This document shows positions 44,663 to 53,456 of a stretch of DNA of 64,000 nt, piece by piece. Source of the DNA: Natronorubrum halalkaliphilum (GTDB taxonomy: Archaea; Halobacteriota; Halobacteria; Halobacteriales; Natrialbaceae). Made by a program: the position numbers and the translations under genes. Within the stretch, counting starts at the first letter, position 1. The number at the start of each line of letters is the position of its first letter. Below the pieces are notes generated by a model that made no database searches, was not told the DNA's origin, and saw nothing but the letters and a program-made list of their open reading frames with translations. The DNA is taken from contig NZ_WUYX01000015.1 of assembly GCF_009834785.1 (NCBI RefSeq), positions 62,001 to 126,000 of the forward strand, in the 5' to 3' direction.

Positions 44663-45966
44663 CACCCGAGGGTCGAAAACGCCTCCAGCACATGCGGCCA
44701 GTGTTCGTGGGCCGCCTGGGCGTTCCCGGCTAGCGATCCGCCGTATCCTTCCCCCGTTGTTCCCCGGACCGGCCTGTACGGTGGATAGATCCCGTGGCCG
44801 GCCGTCTCGTAGACGAGATGCTCGAACGAGCGATGGTCATGGGATTCGAATCGCTCGGTCGCGAACTCGTGAAGTTGTGCGGTCGGCCACAGTTCGTCGT
44901 CGCCGCCCGAGACCAGGACGACGTCGCCGTCGATCCGTTCGACGGGAATCGTGGCGTCGTCGATCGTCGCCGCGCTCACGGACTCGATCGATTCGAGGAA
45001 AAACTCCCGTCCCGACAGCCCCTCCTCGGTCGTGCCATTGACGTACGGAACGTACGGTACCGGCTCCCCGTCCAGCGACCACGACGACGTTTCGGGCGGA
45101 TCGGTTACGGTGGCCCCACCCTCCCAGACCAGCCCGCTGCCGACGATCGAGACGACCGGACCGATCGCGTCGAACTGACTGCCGGCGAGCAGCGCGAGTT
45201 CGCCCCCCTTCGACAGCCCGATCACGCCGACCTGATCGCCGGTTACCCCCTCGCGATCGAGGAGCCACTCGGCCGCCGTTTCGACGTACTCGAGGGGAAC
45301 CTCGACGAGATCGTCCGAAAGCTCCCCGCTTCCGAAGTACTGCAGTGCGAACGCCGTGTACCCTCGCTGAGCGAGCTGTACTGCGTGATCGACCAGCGGC
45401 CGACCGTCGGAGCCGTGCAGCACGAGGACGCCAGGGCCACCGTCGCCGTCGGGCGGCTCGAACACGTCGCCGACTAACTCGTCGCGGTCGGGCTCCGCAG
45501 ACGCTTCGGGGTCCGGATGCCGTCGGCGCAGTTCGGTCGAGCCGAGCCGCTCGTCCTCGGTCCCGACGCTGTAAGTCAGTCGTTCCTCGCCCGAGGGACG
45601 ATACTCCCAGAACGACTCGTAGCTGCACTGGATCAGCGCGACCCCTATCGGGACGTCGAGATCCGCCGGCACGTGGCCGCCGACGACACTCGCGCTCGAC
45701 GGATCGAGCCGGCCGTCGCCGTCGGTCTCGAGAGTCGCAATCGCCCCGGAACCGTTCTCCGGCCACTCGAGGGTCACCTCGAGTTCCGTCTCCGCGGGAA
45801 GCCCGTCGACTGTCAGGTCGAACGGCTCGTCGGGACGGACTTTTCGGGGGTGCTCGAACGCGATCTCGTCGCCCGATTCGCCGCCGACGCAGCCGGCCGC
45901 CCCTGCCGTGAGCAGACTCCCGGCTCCCGCGAGAGCGCGTCGTCGCGTGAATCTCGGATGTTCCAT
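44662..45966 (-). CDS. BAAT/acyl-CoA thioester hydrolase-type lipoprotein
   Basis: A 434-residue protein with an N-terminal Tat lipoprotein signal (TRRRALAGAGSLLTAGAAGC, Cys26). Residues about 35-140 form the beta-sandwich seen in bile-acid-CoA acyltransferase/thioesterase proteins (FDLTVDGLPAETELEV). The alpha/beta-hydrolase domain has nucleophile elbow GLSKGGELAL, the acid in GGDDELWP and the His in TAGHGIYPPY, a complete triad. The family hydrolyses acyl-CoA or conjugates, but an exported form must act on something extracytoplasmic. The stop codon falls at the edge of element B. The promoter TTTTATTTTGATA lies about 30 bases upstream. Confidence 0.85.
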   Translation of the reverse strand: MEHPRFTRRRALAGAGSLLTAGAAGCVGGESGDEIAFEHPRKVRPDEPFDLTVDGLPAETELEVTLEWPENGSGAIATLETDGDGRLDPSSASVVGGHVPADLDVPIGVALIQCSYESFWEYRPSGEERLTYSVGTEDERLGSTELRRRHPDPEASAEPDRDELVGDVFEPPDGDGGPGVLVLHGSDGRPLVDHAVQLAQRGYTAFALQYFGSGELSDDLVEVPLEYVETAAEWLLDREGVTGDQVGVIGLSKGGELALLAGSQFDAIGPVVSIVGSGLVWEGGATVTDPPETSSWSLDGEPVPYVPYVNGTTEEGLSGREFFLESIESVSAATIDDATIPVERIDGDVVLVSGGDDELWPTAQLHEFATERFESHDHRSFEHLVYETAGHGIYPPYRPVRGTTGEGYGGSLAGNAQAAHEHWPHVLEAFSTLG

Positions 45967-46144
45967 TTCGTATCCGCACGCGTTTCCTCCACAGTTATCA
46001 AAATAAAACCACGTGTGCGAGTCGCTCCGTGATCGCTCTGCTGTCGTTCCAATACCACGGGAGGTCTCCGCGTGGCGTAACGCTCGTGATTTGCAAGGGA
46101 CAAATCGAGGTAGATGTCCCCCGCCACGGCGATAGAACCGGTTC

Positions 46145-46930
46145 TCAAAGGTCGCGATCGATCGCGTCGTCGATGGCCGCCACGCGCTCGAGGTCGTCCG
46201 TCCAGAAGCCGTCCCAGACGCGCGGTTCGGTCTCGAGACAGACCAGTGCGGACCCGCGAGTCGAGTCGGGGTCCTTGGGTCGGTGGACGACGAACCAGGC
46301 GTTTCGATACGTGGGAGTCGTCCCGCTGTGGACGGTCACGTCGAGATCGATGGGGGTCGCGCCGTCGTCGACGCCGTAGACGTGGACGTCGACATCGGTC
46401 GCCGTGAGTTCGTCGTACACCGCTCGAGTTCCCACTTCGTCGTCGATCCGCGAGAGGCGCTGAAACGAACTTCGCAACGTCCCGCCGCCGTTGTTCCACG
46501 CCAACTGCTCGATGCGTCGAGAGAGCAGAATCAACAGCAGTTTCTCCTTGTGAGCGAGGGGATACCCGCGAAGCTGTAGACGCGAGTCTTCGAGCCCTGC
46601 GAGTACGTCCGGAAGCTCGATCTCACCGAGCCCTCTGGCACCCGTCACGAACAGGTCGGAGTTGATCGCCAGTATCGTCTCGTACAGTTCGGCCATCGGC
46701 GAAGTAGCGACGGGTGTACCGTCCTCGAGCAACACGGCCGTATCGTCGTCGCTCTCGAGCGTATCGGTCAGCTCTGCGGCAATCGCCGTGTCCGCATCCG
46801 ACCGCACGTCGATCGACTGCGTTTCGAACGTCTCCTCGAGCATCGTCTCGAGCGGACCGGGTGCGTCGCCAACGACGGCGATCGACCGCTCAGGTGTGTC
46901 GGTCTCGTCGATGAACGGTCGGAGCGTCAC
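46145..46930 (-). CDS. DICT sensory domain protein
   Basis: A 261-residue stand-alone DICT-domain protein, a haloarchaeal signal-sensing module also found with light or redox sensors. TLRPFIDETDTPERSIAVVGDAPGPLETMLEETFE starts the domain; SDLFVTGARGLGEIELPDVLAGLEDSRLQLRGYPLAHKEKLLLILLSRRIEQLAWNNGGGTLRSSFQRLSRIDDEVGTRAVYDELTATDVDVHVYGV is characteristic. I use a GTG start at 46930 (MTLRPFIDET), as homologs begin MTL and a CTTAAGAT box lies 27 bases before it; an ATG at 46972 would put that box inside the gene. Confidence 0.8.
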   Translation of the reverse strand: MTLRPFIDETDTPERSIAVVGDAPGPLETMLEETFETQSIDVRSDADTAIAAELTDTLESDDDTAVLLEDGTPVATSPMAELYETILAINSDLFVTGARGLGEIELPDVLAGLEDSRLQLRGYPLAHKEKLLLILLSRRIEQLAWNNGGGTLRSSFQRLSRIDDEVGTRAVYDELTATDVDVHVYGVDDGATPIDLDVTVHSGTTPTYRNAWFVVHRPKDPDSTRGSALVCLETEPRVWDGFWTDDLERVAAIDDAIDRDL

Positions 46931-46952
46931 GGGCGAAAATTCGGGAGAACGG

Positions 46953-46960
46953 ATCTTAAG
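46953..46960 (-). promoter_or_regulatory. TATA-like box of the DICT gene
   Basis: CTTAAGAT on the minus strand, centred about 27 bases before the GTG at 46930; it is the main reason for preferring that start. Confidence 0.45.
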
Positions 46961-47000
46961 CGTTCTCGCCACAACCGGTTCCTCGGTACGGCAGCCCGTA

Positions 47001-48047
47001 TCAGTCCCCAGTCATCGGATCGCGGGCCCAGAACTCGCTGTCTTTCTTCAGCTTCGGCACCCAGGTGTCTTCGGTCTTCGAGAGCAGCGCGACCCGGGAG
47101 GCCGGAACCTCCTTGAGTTCCGTAAACTCGGGCATGTATTCCCCGATCCGTTCGGTAAACTCGACGACCTCCTCGTGGTCGGGCATCGCCGAGCGGTCGA
47201 GCCGTCCCTGCGAGTGGCCGACGTGCATGTACGCCTTCATCTCGATGAAGTCCGGGTCGGCCTGCTGGTAGAAGCCGGCGTACCAGTCGGGGTGGTGCAT
47301 GTTTTCGCCCTTGACGAGCGTCGTCCGCAGGACGGTACGAGTCTCGTCCTTTTCCGCGAGGACGTCCATCGTCTCGAGGAGTTTCTCCCAGGCGTCGTCT
47401 TCCATCGCGCCGACGACCTCGTCGAAGGTGTGACGCTCGGGGGCGTCGACGCTGACGTACAGTTGCGTCGGATCGCACTCCCGGAGCATCTCGGGCCGGG
47501 TGCCGTTGGAGACGAGGAAGGTCGTGATATCGCGGTCGTGGAACGCGTCGATGAGTTCGGGCAGATACGGGTACAGCGACGGCTCGCCATCGAGCGAGAT
47601 GGCGACGTGACGGGGCTCCATCGACTGCTCGAACACCTCGCGCGGAACCTCGTCGTTGCCGCCGAAGCCAGAGAGGAGCCGTTTCTGGAGTCGGATCGAG
47701 GCGTCGACGACGGCCTCGGGGTCGTCCCACTCGACGTCGTCCATCTCGTAGGAGTGGCCCTGATGGTCGCGCCAGCAGAAGACACAGCGCTCGTTGCAGC
47801 GGACCACGGGCGTCATCTGGATACAGCGATGGGACTCGATCCCGTAGTAAATGTTCTTGTAGCATTTCCCCTCGCCGCGGAGCGCGTTCGCCGTCCAGCC
47901 ACAGGTCTGGGCGGCCGTGTGGTTCTCGCTGTGGTAGTCCGGACTCGAGACCTGCATCGGTCCGCCGTCACCATCCTCGCCCTCCCGGTCGGCATCGGTT
48001 CCGGCGTCGGTGCCGGGTTCGACGCCGGAATCGGCGGAGTCGCTCAT
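47001..48047 (-). CDS. taw1: tRNA 4-demethylwyosine synthase (Taw1)
   Basis: A 348-residue radical SAM enzyme of wyosine synthesis on tRNA(Phe) position 37. The radical SAM cluster is CNERCVFC (Cys84, Cys88, Cys91). A second cluster is formed by Cys49, Cys62 and Cys75, with the 13-residue spacing known from archaeal Taw1. DGEPSLYPYLPELIDAFHDRDITTFLVSNGT and KGENMHHPDWYAGFYQQADPDFIEMKAYMHVGHSQGRLDRSAMP are further family blocks. The N-terminal 35 residues are acidic disordered sequence. Single gene, with an AT-box about 27 bases upstream. Confidence 0.96.
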   Translation of the reverse strand: MSDSADSGVEPGTDAGTDADREGEDGDGGPMQVSSPDYHSENHTAAQTCGWTANALRGEGKCYKNIYYGIESHRCIQMTPVVRCNERCVFCWRDHQGHSYEMDDVEWDDPEAVVDASIRLQKRLLSGFGGNDEVPREVFEQSMEPRHVAISLDGEPSLYPYLPELIDAFHDRDITTFLVSNGTRPEMLRECDPTQLYVSVDAPERHTFDEVVGAMEDDAWEKLLETMDVLAEKDETRTVLRTTLVKGENMHHPDWYAGFYQQADPDFIEMKAYMHVGHSQGRLDRSAMPDHEEVVEFTERIGEYMPEFTELKEVPASRVALLSKTEDTWVPKLKKDSEFWARDPMTGD

Positions 48048-48111
48048 GTTGCCCTCGATTAGGCAGGGGCGGACAAAAGGCGTGTGGTGTGTCTCGACGG
48101 CGACGCGCCGA

Positions 48112-49341
48112 CTACTCGAGGACGACCACGCCCCCTCTGGTTCCGAGAACGATGACGTCGTCGACGAGCGCGAGGGCGTGGCCGGCGCGAGCGCCGTCAG
48201 TCTCCAGTTCCCAGCGGACGTCGCCGGTTTCGACCTCGAGGGCGAACAGGCTCCCAGCCTCGCTCGCCGATTCGCCGGGATGGCCGCCGCCCGTGTAGAT
48301 CACTCCGTCGGCGACCGCGGGCGGGCCGGCCGGTTCGGGAACGGTCGTCTCCCAGTGGAGATCGCCGGTCTCGAGATCGAACGACGCGACGGTGCTTTCG
48401 TCGAGCCCGCCCGAACGGTTGTCGTAGCCGGTGGCGAGCAGCCGATTCCCGACCGTCGCCGGAGTCGGAACGTACGGTTCGAACGGACGGCTCCAGATCG
48501 TTCCCCGCGAGGAGAGGCATCTGACGGGTGCCCCGTGCCGGAAGTCTTCGTCGAATCCGCCCAGAGCGATCGTTCCGTCGACGACCGCCGGCTCCGAGGG
48601 ACGGATGCGCGAATCGTATCCGTCGAGAGGAATCGCAGACCGTTCCGCCGGCCGAGAGGCTCCCTTCGGTTCGAACAGTCGGTGTGTCTGCACGGTCGTC
48701 CAGTGGAGCGTGCCGTCGGCGAGTGCGAGCGTCCCCTCCCGAGCCTCACCGTCGACGGTCCAGCGGCGGTCGCCGGTATCGGCGTGGACGCCGTGGAGGG
48801 CTCCGTCCGCGGTGTAGTAGACGGTTCCGTCGACCTCGAGAAACGACCGGAGCCGGCTGTTGTCGGCCAGCTCGTGTCGCCACACCACGTCACCCGTCTC
48901 GGCGTCCCGGGCCACGAGCGCCTCCCTGTTGGCGACGTAACACCGACCGTCGATCGCGGCGACGAAAACGACGTTCTCGTCGTCGTCGTCCCAGCGACGG
49001 TCGCCGTCCTCGAGTCGTCGGGCTTCGATCCCGCGGTGACCGCCGGCGAAGACGACGCCATCGGCGACGGCGATGTCACTGACGGAGCCTCGATCTCGGG
49101 CGCTCCACCGTTCGTTCGGTTCGTCCTGCGGCGGCCGCGCCGTCGGTGAGACGATGTCGTTGTCGAACGACCGGGTCGAACGAATCCACTCGCCACTTTC
49201 CGGACCGAAGGAGGCGGAGACGCGTCGGTTCGCCGGTGACGTGTCCTCGTCGGTGCTACTCCGACGGAGCAGATCCGTACAGCCCGCGACGCCGCTGACC
49301 GCGGCGATGCTCAGGAACGCTCGGCGACGAATGGAGGGCAT
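48112..49341 (-). CDS. PQQ-type beta-propeller lipoprotein
   Basis: A 409-residue secreted protein. N-terminus MPSIRRRAFLSIAAVSGVAGC is a Tat signal with a lipobox (Cys21). It then has about eight blades with repeated (A/V)xDGxxYxxxxxxxxALDxxTGxxxW-type strands (VADGVVFAGGHRGIEARRLEDGDRRW, VDGTVYYTADGALHGVHADTGDRRW), as in PQQ-binding or BamB-like propellers. No PQQ ligand residues were checked. Common in haloarchaea with unclear roles in envelope or redox processes. It ends 63 bases before the taw1 start. Confidence 0.85.
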   Translation of the reverse strand: MPSIRRRAFLSIAAVSGVAGCTDLLRRSSTDEDTSPANRRVSASFGPESGEWIRSTRSFDNDIVSPTARPPQDEPNERWSARDRGSVSDIAVADGVVFAGGHRGIEARRLEDGDRRWDDDDENVVFVAAIDGRCYVANREALVARDAETGDVVWRHELADNSRLRSFLEVDGTVYYTADGALHGVHADTGDRRWTVDGEAREGTLALADGTLHWTTVQTHRLFEPKGASRPAERSAIPLDGYDSRIRPSEPAVVDGTIALGGFDEDFRHGAPVRCLSSRGTIWSRPFEPYVPTPATVGNRLLATGYDNRSGGLDESTVASFDLETGDLHWETTVPEPAGPPAVADGVIYTGGGHPGESASEAGSLFALEVETGDVRWELETDGARAGHALALVDDVIVLGTRGGVVVLE

Positions 49342-49439
49342 ACGAGACTGCGTACCGAGTCCGAAAGAATAGTCGTTCCGATGTCACGTCCGTCGAAAGA
49401 ACGTCGGCGAGCGCCCTCTTCGGGACGGAGTCCGGCTGA

Positions 49440-49730
49440 TCACCGGTCCGGAAGCGTTCCCGGCTCGGCCGGTTCGTCGTCCTCGGTCGACACTTCGCGC
49501 TCGAAGCCGTACAGGACCAGCCCGGTGTTAGCGGTCATGATGACGCCGGTCATCGGCGCAGTGGGCACGAACAGATAGAGTCCGATCCCGACCGCGAAGG
49601 GGACCGCGACGATCGCGGCCCACAGTAGCGGCCGCGAGAACTCGTTGCGTCTCGCGTCCCAGCGAGCGCCGGCGAACAGCGCAGCCGTGCCCACCACTCC
49701 GAAGAGGGCAACGAGGATGTCGACGACCAT
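49440..49730 (-). CDS. Small membrane protein, three TM segments
   Basis: A 96-residue protein with TM segments at about residues 3-20, 34-54 and 58-74 and a cytoplasmic-looking acidic tail. It does not match a family I know. Between the PQQ-type lipoprotein gene and the phosphatase gene, all on the minus strand. Confidence 0.7.
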   Translation of the reverse strand: MVVDILVALFGVVGTAALFAGARWDARRNEFSRPLLWAAIVAVPFAVGIGLYLFVPTAPMTGVIMTANTGLVLYGFEREVSTEDDEPAEPGTLPDR

Positions 49731-49842
49731 ACGTTACGGTTCGTCGGCCGAAACAAAAGCGTTCTGAGTATCGGATGCAGTCGAGACCGTTCCCCCGGAC
49801 AAACCATCCCGTCGCGCCTCGAGTCCGCCTCGAGAGTCGCGA

Positions 49843-50526
49843 CTACACCGACCCGCGAACCCGCTCGAGCACCGCCAGCGTCCCGTCGGCGTGTGCGTCC
49901 TCGAGCACCTCGTCGGCGGCCGTCTTCGCGGCGTCGTCGGCGTTCCGAACGGCGAAACTCCGCCCGGCGACCTCGAACGTCGAGACGTCGTTGACCGAGT
50001 CGCCGACGGCGACGGCATCGGCGAGGTCGACGCCGACGCGTGCCGCGATCGTCTCGATCCCGTCGCCCTTGTTCGGATCGGTGTCCTTGACGTGGTAGGC
50101 GTAGCCGGTGTCGATCACCTCGAGGCCGTGTTTCGCGGCGATCTCCCGTAGCGGGCCGACGGGCTGCTCTAAATTGACCGCGATCTCGGTCTCTCGCCAG
50201 CGGTTGACGGTGTTTTCCGGGCCCCAGCCGGTGTCGTATCCGGCGGCGCGGTACTCCTCGAGGACGGCCTGTGCGGCCGCCCGATCGGCGGTGAAGAAGA
50301 CGTCGTCGCCGGTGTAGACGACGCCGCCGTTCTCGGCGACGACGAGTTCCGGAACCCCGATGAAGTGACAGAGGGCAACGGGGTAGGGGAACGCCTTCCC
50401 GGTGGCGATTACGACCGGGGCATCCCAGTCGCGAATGGGCTCGAAGACGCGCGGATCGATGCCCCACCCCTCGGGGCGAGTGAGCGTGCCGTCGATGTCG
50501 AGCACGAGCGGCGGATCGTCGGTCAT
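49843..50526 (-). CDS. Phosphoglycolate phosphatase, archaeal HAD IIB type
   Basis: A 227-residue HAD phosphatase. Motif I is LVLDIDGTLTRPEGWGID, motif II VIATGKAFPYP (Thr/Ser), the cap domain (about residues 85-150) is of the Cof (IIB) type, motif III KGDGIETIA and motif IV AVGDSVNDVSTFEVAGRSFAVRNA. This matches the archaeal phosphoglycolate phosphatase family (TA0175-like); substrate is inferred from family. The start at 50526 is supported by CGCTTTAGGC about 27 bases upstream. Confidence 0.88.
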   Translation of the reverse strand: MTDDPPLVLDIDGTLTRPEGWGIDPRVFEPIRDWDAPVVIATGKAFPYPVALCHFIGVPELVVAENGGVVYTGDDVFFTADRAAAQAVLEEYRAAGYDTGWGPENTVNRWRETEIAVNLEQPVGPLREIAAKHGLEVIDTGYAYHVKDTDPNKGDGIETIAARVGVDLADAVAVGDSVNDVSTFEVAGRSFAVRNADDAAKTAADEVLEDAHADGTLAVLERVRGSV

Positions 50527-50687
50527 GACCGGAGATGGGGGTGCCGTCGCCTAAAGCGGACGGATAGCGGTGACGAACGAAGCGCGATGCTCGAGACGCG
50601 ATGGAGGATCGGCGATAGGCGATTGGTGAGACGTACTGAGCAACACAAAGCGAGCCGCGGCTGACACGGTCTCCTGGAAGCCAGTAG

Positions 50688-50718
50688 CTGCGTAACTACG
50701 GCCCCCGTGGTTACGCAG
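50688..50718. terminator. Strong 14-bp hairpin
   Basis: CTGCGTAACTACGG (50688-50701) pairs with CCGTGGTTACGCAG (50705-50718) with one mismatch and a three-base loop. It lies downstream of the minus-strand membrane-protein gene (stop at 50806). No T tract follows closely, so it may be a processing structure or a palindromic element fragment rather than a terminator. Confidence 0.35.
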
Positions 50719-50805
50719 GAAAATCGGGACGGTAGTCCGCCCGATGGTGTCGCCGCTCGAGTCAGCGAGCGACTCTAAAAAATCGTATCGAGATCGACTA
50801 GCTGT

Positions 50806-51912
50806 TCAGAGCGTCGGGACCCACGACGCGTCGGGGAAGATTCCCGCGAAGTACATGAGCGCGACGAGGAACGTCCCGAAGACGATCGCGGCCGCCGGCG
50901 GGTCGACGTGGGTGTCGCCGTGGGCGTAGAAGACGCGCTGGAACAGTTCGCCGAACAGCGCACAGATCACGCCGAAGACGATCGCGACGAGCAGCGCGCC
51001 GGATTGGCCGACCCCCGCGATGACGGCGTCTCCGCCGGCCATCACGGCGAGTGCGGCCGTCCCGGCGGGCAGCGTGATGTGGTGGGTTACCGGCACCTTT
51101 TCGATGCCGAGGTTGAGGAACAGCAGCGACGCCGCGCTGATCCCGAACGCGAGGAACGGACTCCCGGTCGCGATGGCGATCCAGCCACCGAGGATCCCGG
51201 CGAACGCACCCAGCGTGGCGACGTGGCCCCACTCGTACTGGTGGGGGAGCCACGGTTCGACGGCCAACCGACCGGTGGCGGCCGCGCCGGCCTCCTGTTC
51301 GGACGTGATCGCGTCGCCGCCTTCGGGCGTCTCCGATGCCACCGGATCGACCATCTTCTCCCCGCCGTCCGCCGAGGTGCGGCGCTCCTCGCGCTCGAAC
51401 GGACTCATGTCGAGGACGTTGCTTCCGCGGACTTTACCGATGATGCTGTAGCCCAAAATGAGGCGATGGAAGATCGCTGATAGCACGACACCCATCGCGA
51501 TAGGGTCGTACGGCAACGCGAGTGTATCGAACGCGACTTGCATCCACCAGCCGATCAAACCGAAGACGGCACCGACCACGAGCACGTCGGGTTTCGTTCC
51601 GAGCGCCTGCGCGATGTTCTTCGCCTGATGATAATCGGACTCGAACCCCTCCATGTACCCCTTCTTCGCGGCGTAGGCCGTCGCAGCGACACCGCCGGCG
51701 AAACTGACCGCTGGTGAGAACGCCGGTCCGAATGCGACCTGGCTGGTTATGAAGCCGTCACCGCCGGCGAGAACGGACGCTTCGCCGGCGATCACCATGA
51801 AGCCCGTGAAGACGAATGCCGGCAGCGGCCCGAACGCCGCTCCGAACGCGCCGCCGCCGAGCGAAGCGAGAATCTCGGGCAGACTCGAGAGCGCATCGAT
51901 GAGAGCGCTCAC
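50806..51912 (-). CDS. Predicted membrane transporter of the glycerol locus
   Basis: A 368-residue multi-TM protein (about eight to ten segments) with Gly-rich helices: LASLGGGAFGAAFGPLPAFVFTGFMVIAGEASVL, AFGPAFSPAVSFAGGVAATAYAAKKGYMEGF, and in the second half GHVATLGAFAGILGGWIAIATGS, HHITLPAGTAALAVMAGGDAVIAGVGQSG and GDTHVDPPAAAIVFGTFLVALMYFAGIFP. The central loop (about 175-225) is polar. Its ATG overlaps the glpK stop by four bases, so kinase and membrane protein are co-translated. That coupling suggests glycerol uptake. It shows no NPA motifs of aquaglyceroporins, so the transport role is inferred. Confidence 0.8.
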   Translation of the reverse strand: MSALIDALSSLPEILASLGGGAFGAAFGPLPAFVFTGFMVIAGEASVLAGGDGFITSQVAFGPAFSPAVSFAGGVAATAYAAKKGYMEGFESDYHQAKNIAQALGTKPDVLVVGAVFGLIGWWMQVAFDTLALPYDPIAMGVVLSAIFHRLILGYSIIGKVRGSNVLDMSPFEREERRTSADGGEKMVDPVASETPEGGDAITSEQEAGAAATGRLAVEPWLPHQYEWGHVATLGAFAGILGGWIAIATGSPFLAFGISAASLLFLNLGIEKVPVTHHITLPAGTAALAVMAGGDAVIAGVGQSGALLVAIVFGVICALFGELFQRVFYAHGDTHVDPPAAAIVFGTFLVALMYFAGIFPDASWVPTL

Positions 51913-53456
51913 TCACTCCCACCACCGTCTGTCGCCCAACCCAGCGACCGGTCGACGGCGTCGTTCCACCGGTCGTACAGCTCGTCGGCGTCGTCTCGGT
52001 CCATCTCCGGTTCGAACTCGCGGTCGACCTGCCAGTTATCGCGCAGACTGTCGACGTCGTCCCAGTACCCCACTGCGAGGCCGGCCGCGTACGCCGATCC
52101 CAGTGCCGTCGTCTCGTCGACGACCGGACGGACGATCTCCGACCCGATGATGTCCGACTGAAGCTGGCAGAGGTAGTTGTTCTTGACCGCGCCGCCGTCG
52201 ACTTTCAGCGAGGTCATTTCGATGCCCGAATCGGCCTCCATCGCCTCCGCGACGTCCCGGGTCTGGTAGCCGATCGACTCGAGGGTCGCCCGGACGATGT
52301 GTTCCTTGCGGGTGCCCCGCGTCATTCCGACGATGGTCCCGCGTGCGCGCTGGTCCCAGTGGGGTGCGCCCAGCCCCGTAAACGCCGGGACGACGTAGAC
52401 GCCGTCCGTCGAGTCGACGCTGCGGGCGAGTTCGGCCGTCTGGGCCGGGTTTTCGATCAGCGAGATATCTTCGAGCCACTCGATCGCGGCCCCGGTGATG
52501 AAGATCGATCCCTCCAGCGCGTACTGGACGTCCTCGCCCGAGCGCTGAAAGCCGATGGTCGTCAGCAGGCCGTGGTCGCTTTCGACGGCCTCGTTGCCGG
52601 TGTTCATCAGGAAGAACGAGCCCGTACCGTAGGTGTTCTTCGCGTCGCCGGCGTCGAAACAGGTCTGGCCGAACAGGGCCGCCTGCTGGTCGCCGAGCGC
52701 GCCCGCGACGGGAATCTCGGCCTCGAGGAAGCCCTCCTCGTCGGTCGTCCCGTACGTGGCGTCGTCGCTCGACGGTCGGACCTCCGGCAGCATCGCTTCG
52801 GGAACGTCGAACTCCGCGAGGAGGTCGTCGTCCCATTCGAGGTCGTGGATGTTGTACAACATCGTCCGCGAGGCGTTCGTGACCTCGGTGATGTGGTTGC
52901 CCGTGAGGTTGTAGACCAGCCACGTGTCGATGGTGCCGAAGAGGACTTCGCCCTTTTCAGCGCGGTCGCGGATGTCCTCGGGCCGCGAGCGCTCGAGTTT
53001 GATCGGATCGGCGTTGTCGAGCAGCCACTCGGCTTTCGTCGCCGAGAAGTAGGCGTCGGCCTCGAGGCCGGTTTTCTCGCGGATGGTTCCGACCTGGCCG
53101 TCGTCCTCGAGTTCCTCGACGCGGTCCGTGGTTCTGCGGTCCTGCCAGACGATGGCGTTGTGGACCGGTTTGCCGGAGTCGGCGTCCCACAGCAGCGTGG
53201 TCTCGCGCTGGTTGGTCACGCCCAGCGCCTCGAGCTGGTCGGGGCTGATGCCCGCCTGGCCGAGCGCCTGTGTAATAACGCGTTTCGTGTTCTCCCAGAT
53301 TTCCATCGGGTCGTGTTCGACCCAGCCCGGTTCCGGGTAGATCTGTTCGTGCTTTTCGTATGCGTTCGCGACGACCTGGCCGCCGTGATCGAACACGATG
53401 AACCGCGTCCCGGTCGTCCCCTGGTCTACTGCACCGACGTACGTATTTGCTGTCAC
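51909..53456 (-). CDS. glpK: Glycerol kinase
   Basis: A 515-residue FGGY kinase phosphorylating glycerol to sn-glycerol-3-phosphate, the entry step of glycerol use (glycerol is a major carbon source for haloarchaea). Visible: YVGAVDQGTTGTRFIVFDHGG (phosphate-binding loop 1), GWVEHDPMEIWENT, GVTNQRETTLLWD, ALGDQQAALFGQTCF, TGSFFLMNTG, GLGAPHWDQRARGTIVGMTRGT, and VDGGAVKNNYLCQLQSDIIG. Full length. It diverges from glpA across a 309-base regulatory region with its TATA box at about 53535-53543. Confidence 0.97.
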   Translation of the reverse strand: MTANTYVGAVDQGTTGTRFIVFDHGGQVVANAYEKHEQIYPEPGWVEHDPMEIWENTKRVITQALGQAGISPDQLEALGVTNQRETTLLWDADSGKPVHNAIVWQDRRTTDRVEELEDDGQVGTIREKTGLEADAYFSATKAEWLLDNADPIKLERSRPEDIRDRAEKGEVLFGTIDTWLVYNLTGNHITEVTNASRTMLYNIHDLEWDDDLLAEFDVPEAMLPEVRPSSDDATYGTTDEEGFLEAEIPVAGALGDQQAALFGQTCFDAGDAKNTYGTGSFFLMNTGNEAVESDHGLLTTIGFQRSGEDVQYALEGSIFITGAAIEWLEDISLIENPAQTAELARSVDSTDGVYVVPAFTGLGAPHWDQRARGTIVGMTRGTRKEHIVRATLESIGYQTRDVAEAMEADSGIEMTSLKVDGGAVKNNYLCQLQSDIIGSEIVRPVVDETTALGSAYAAGLAVGYWDDVDSLRDNWQVDREFEPEMDRDDADELYDRWNDAVDRSLGWATDGGGSE

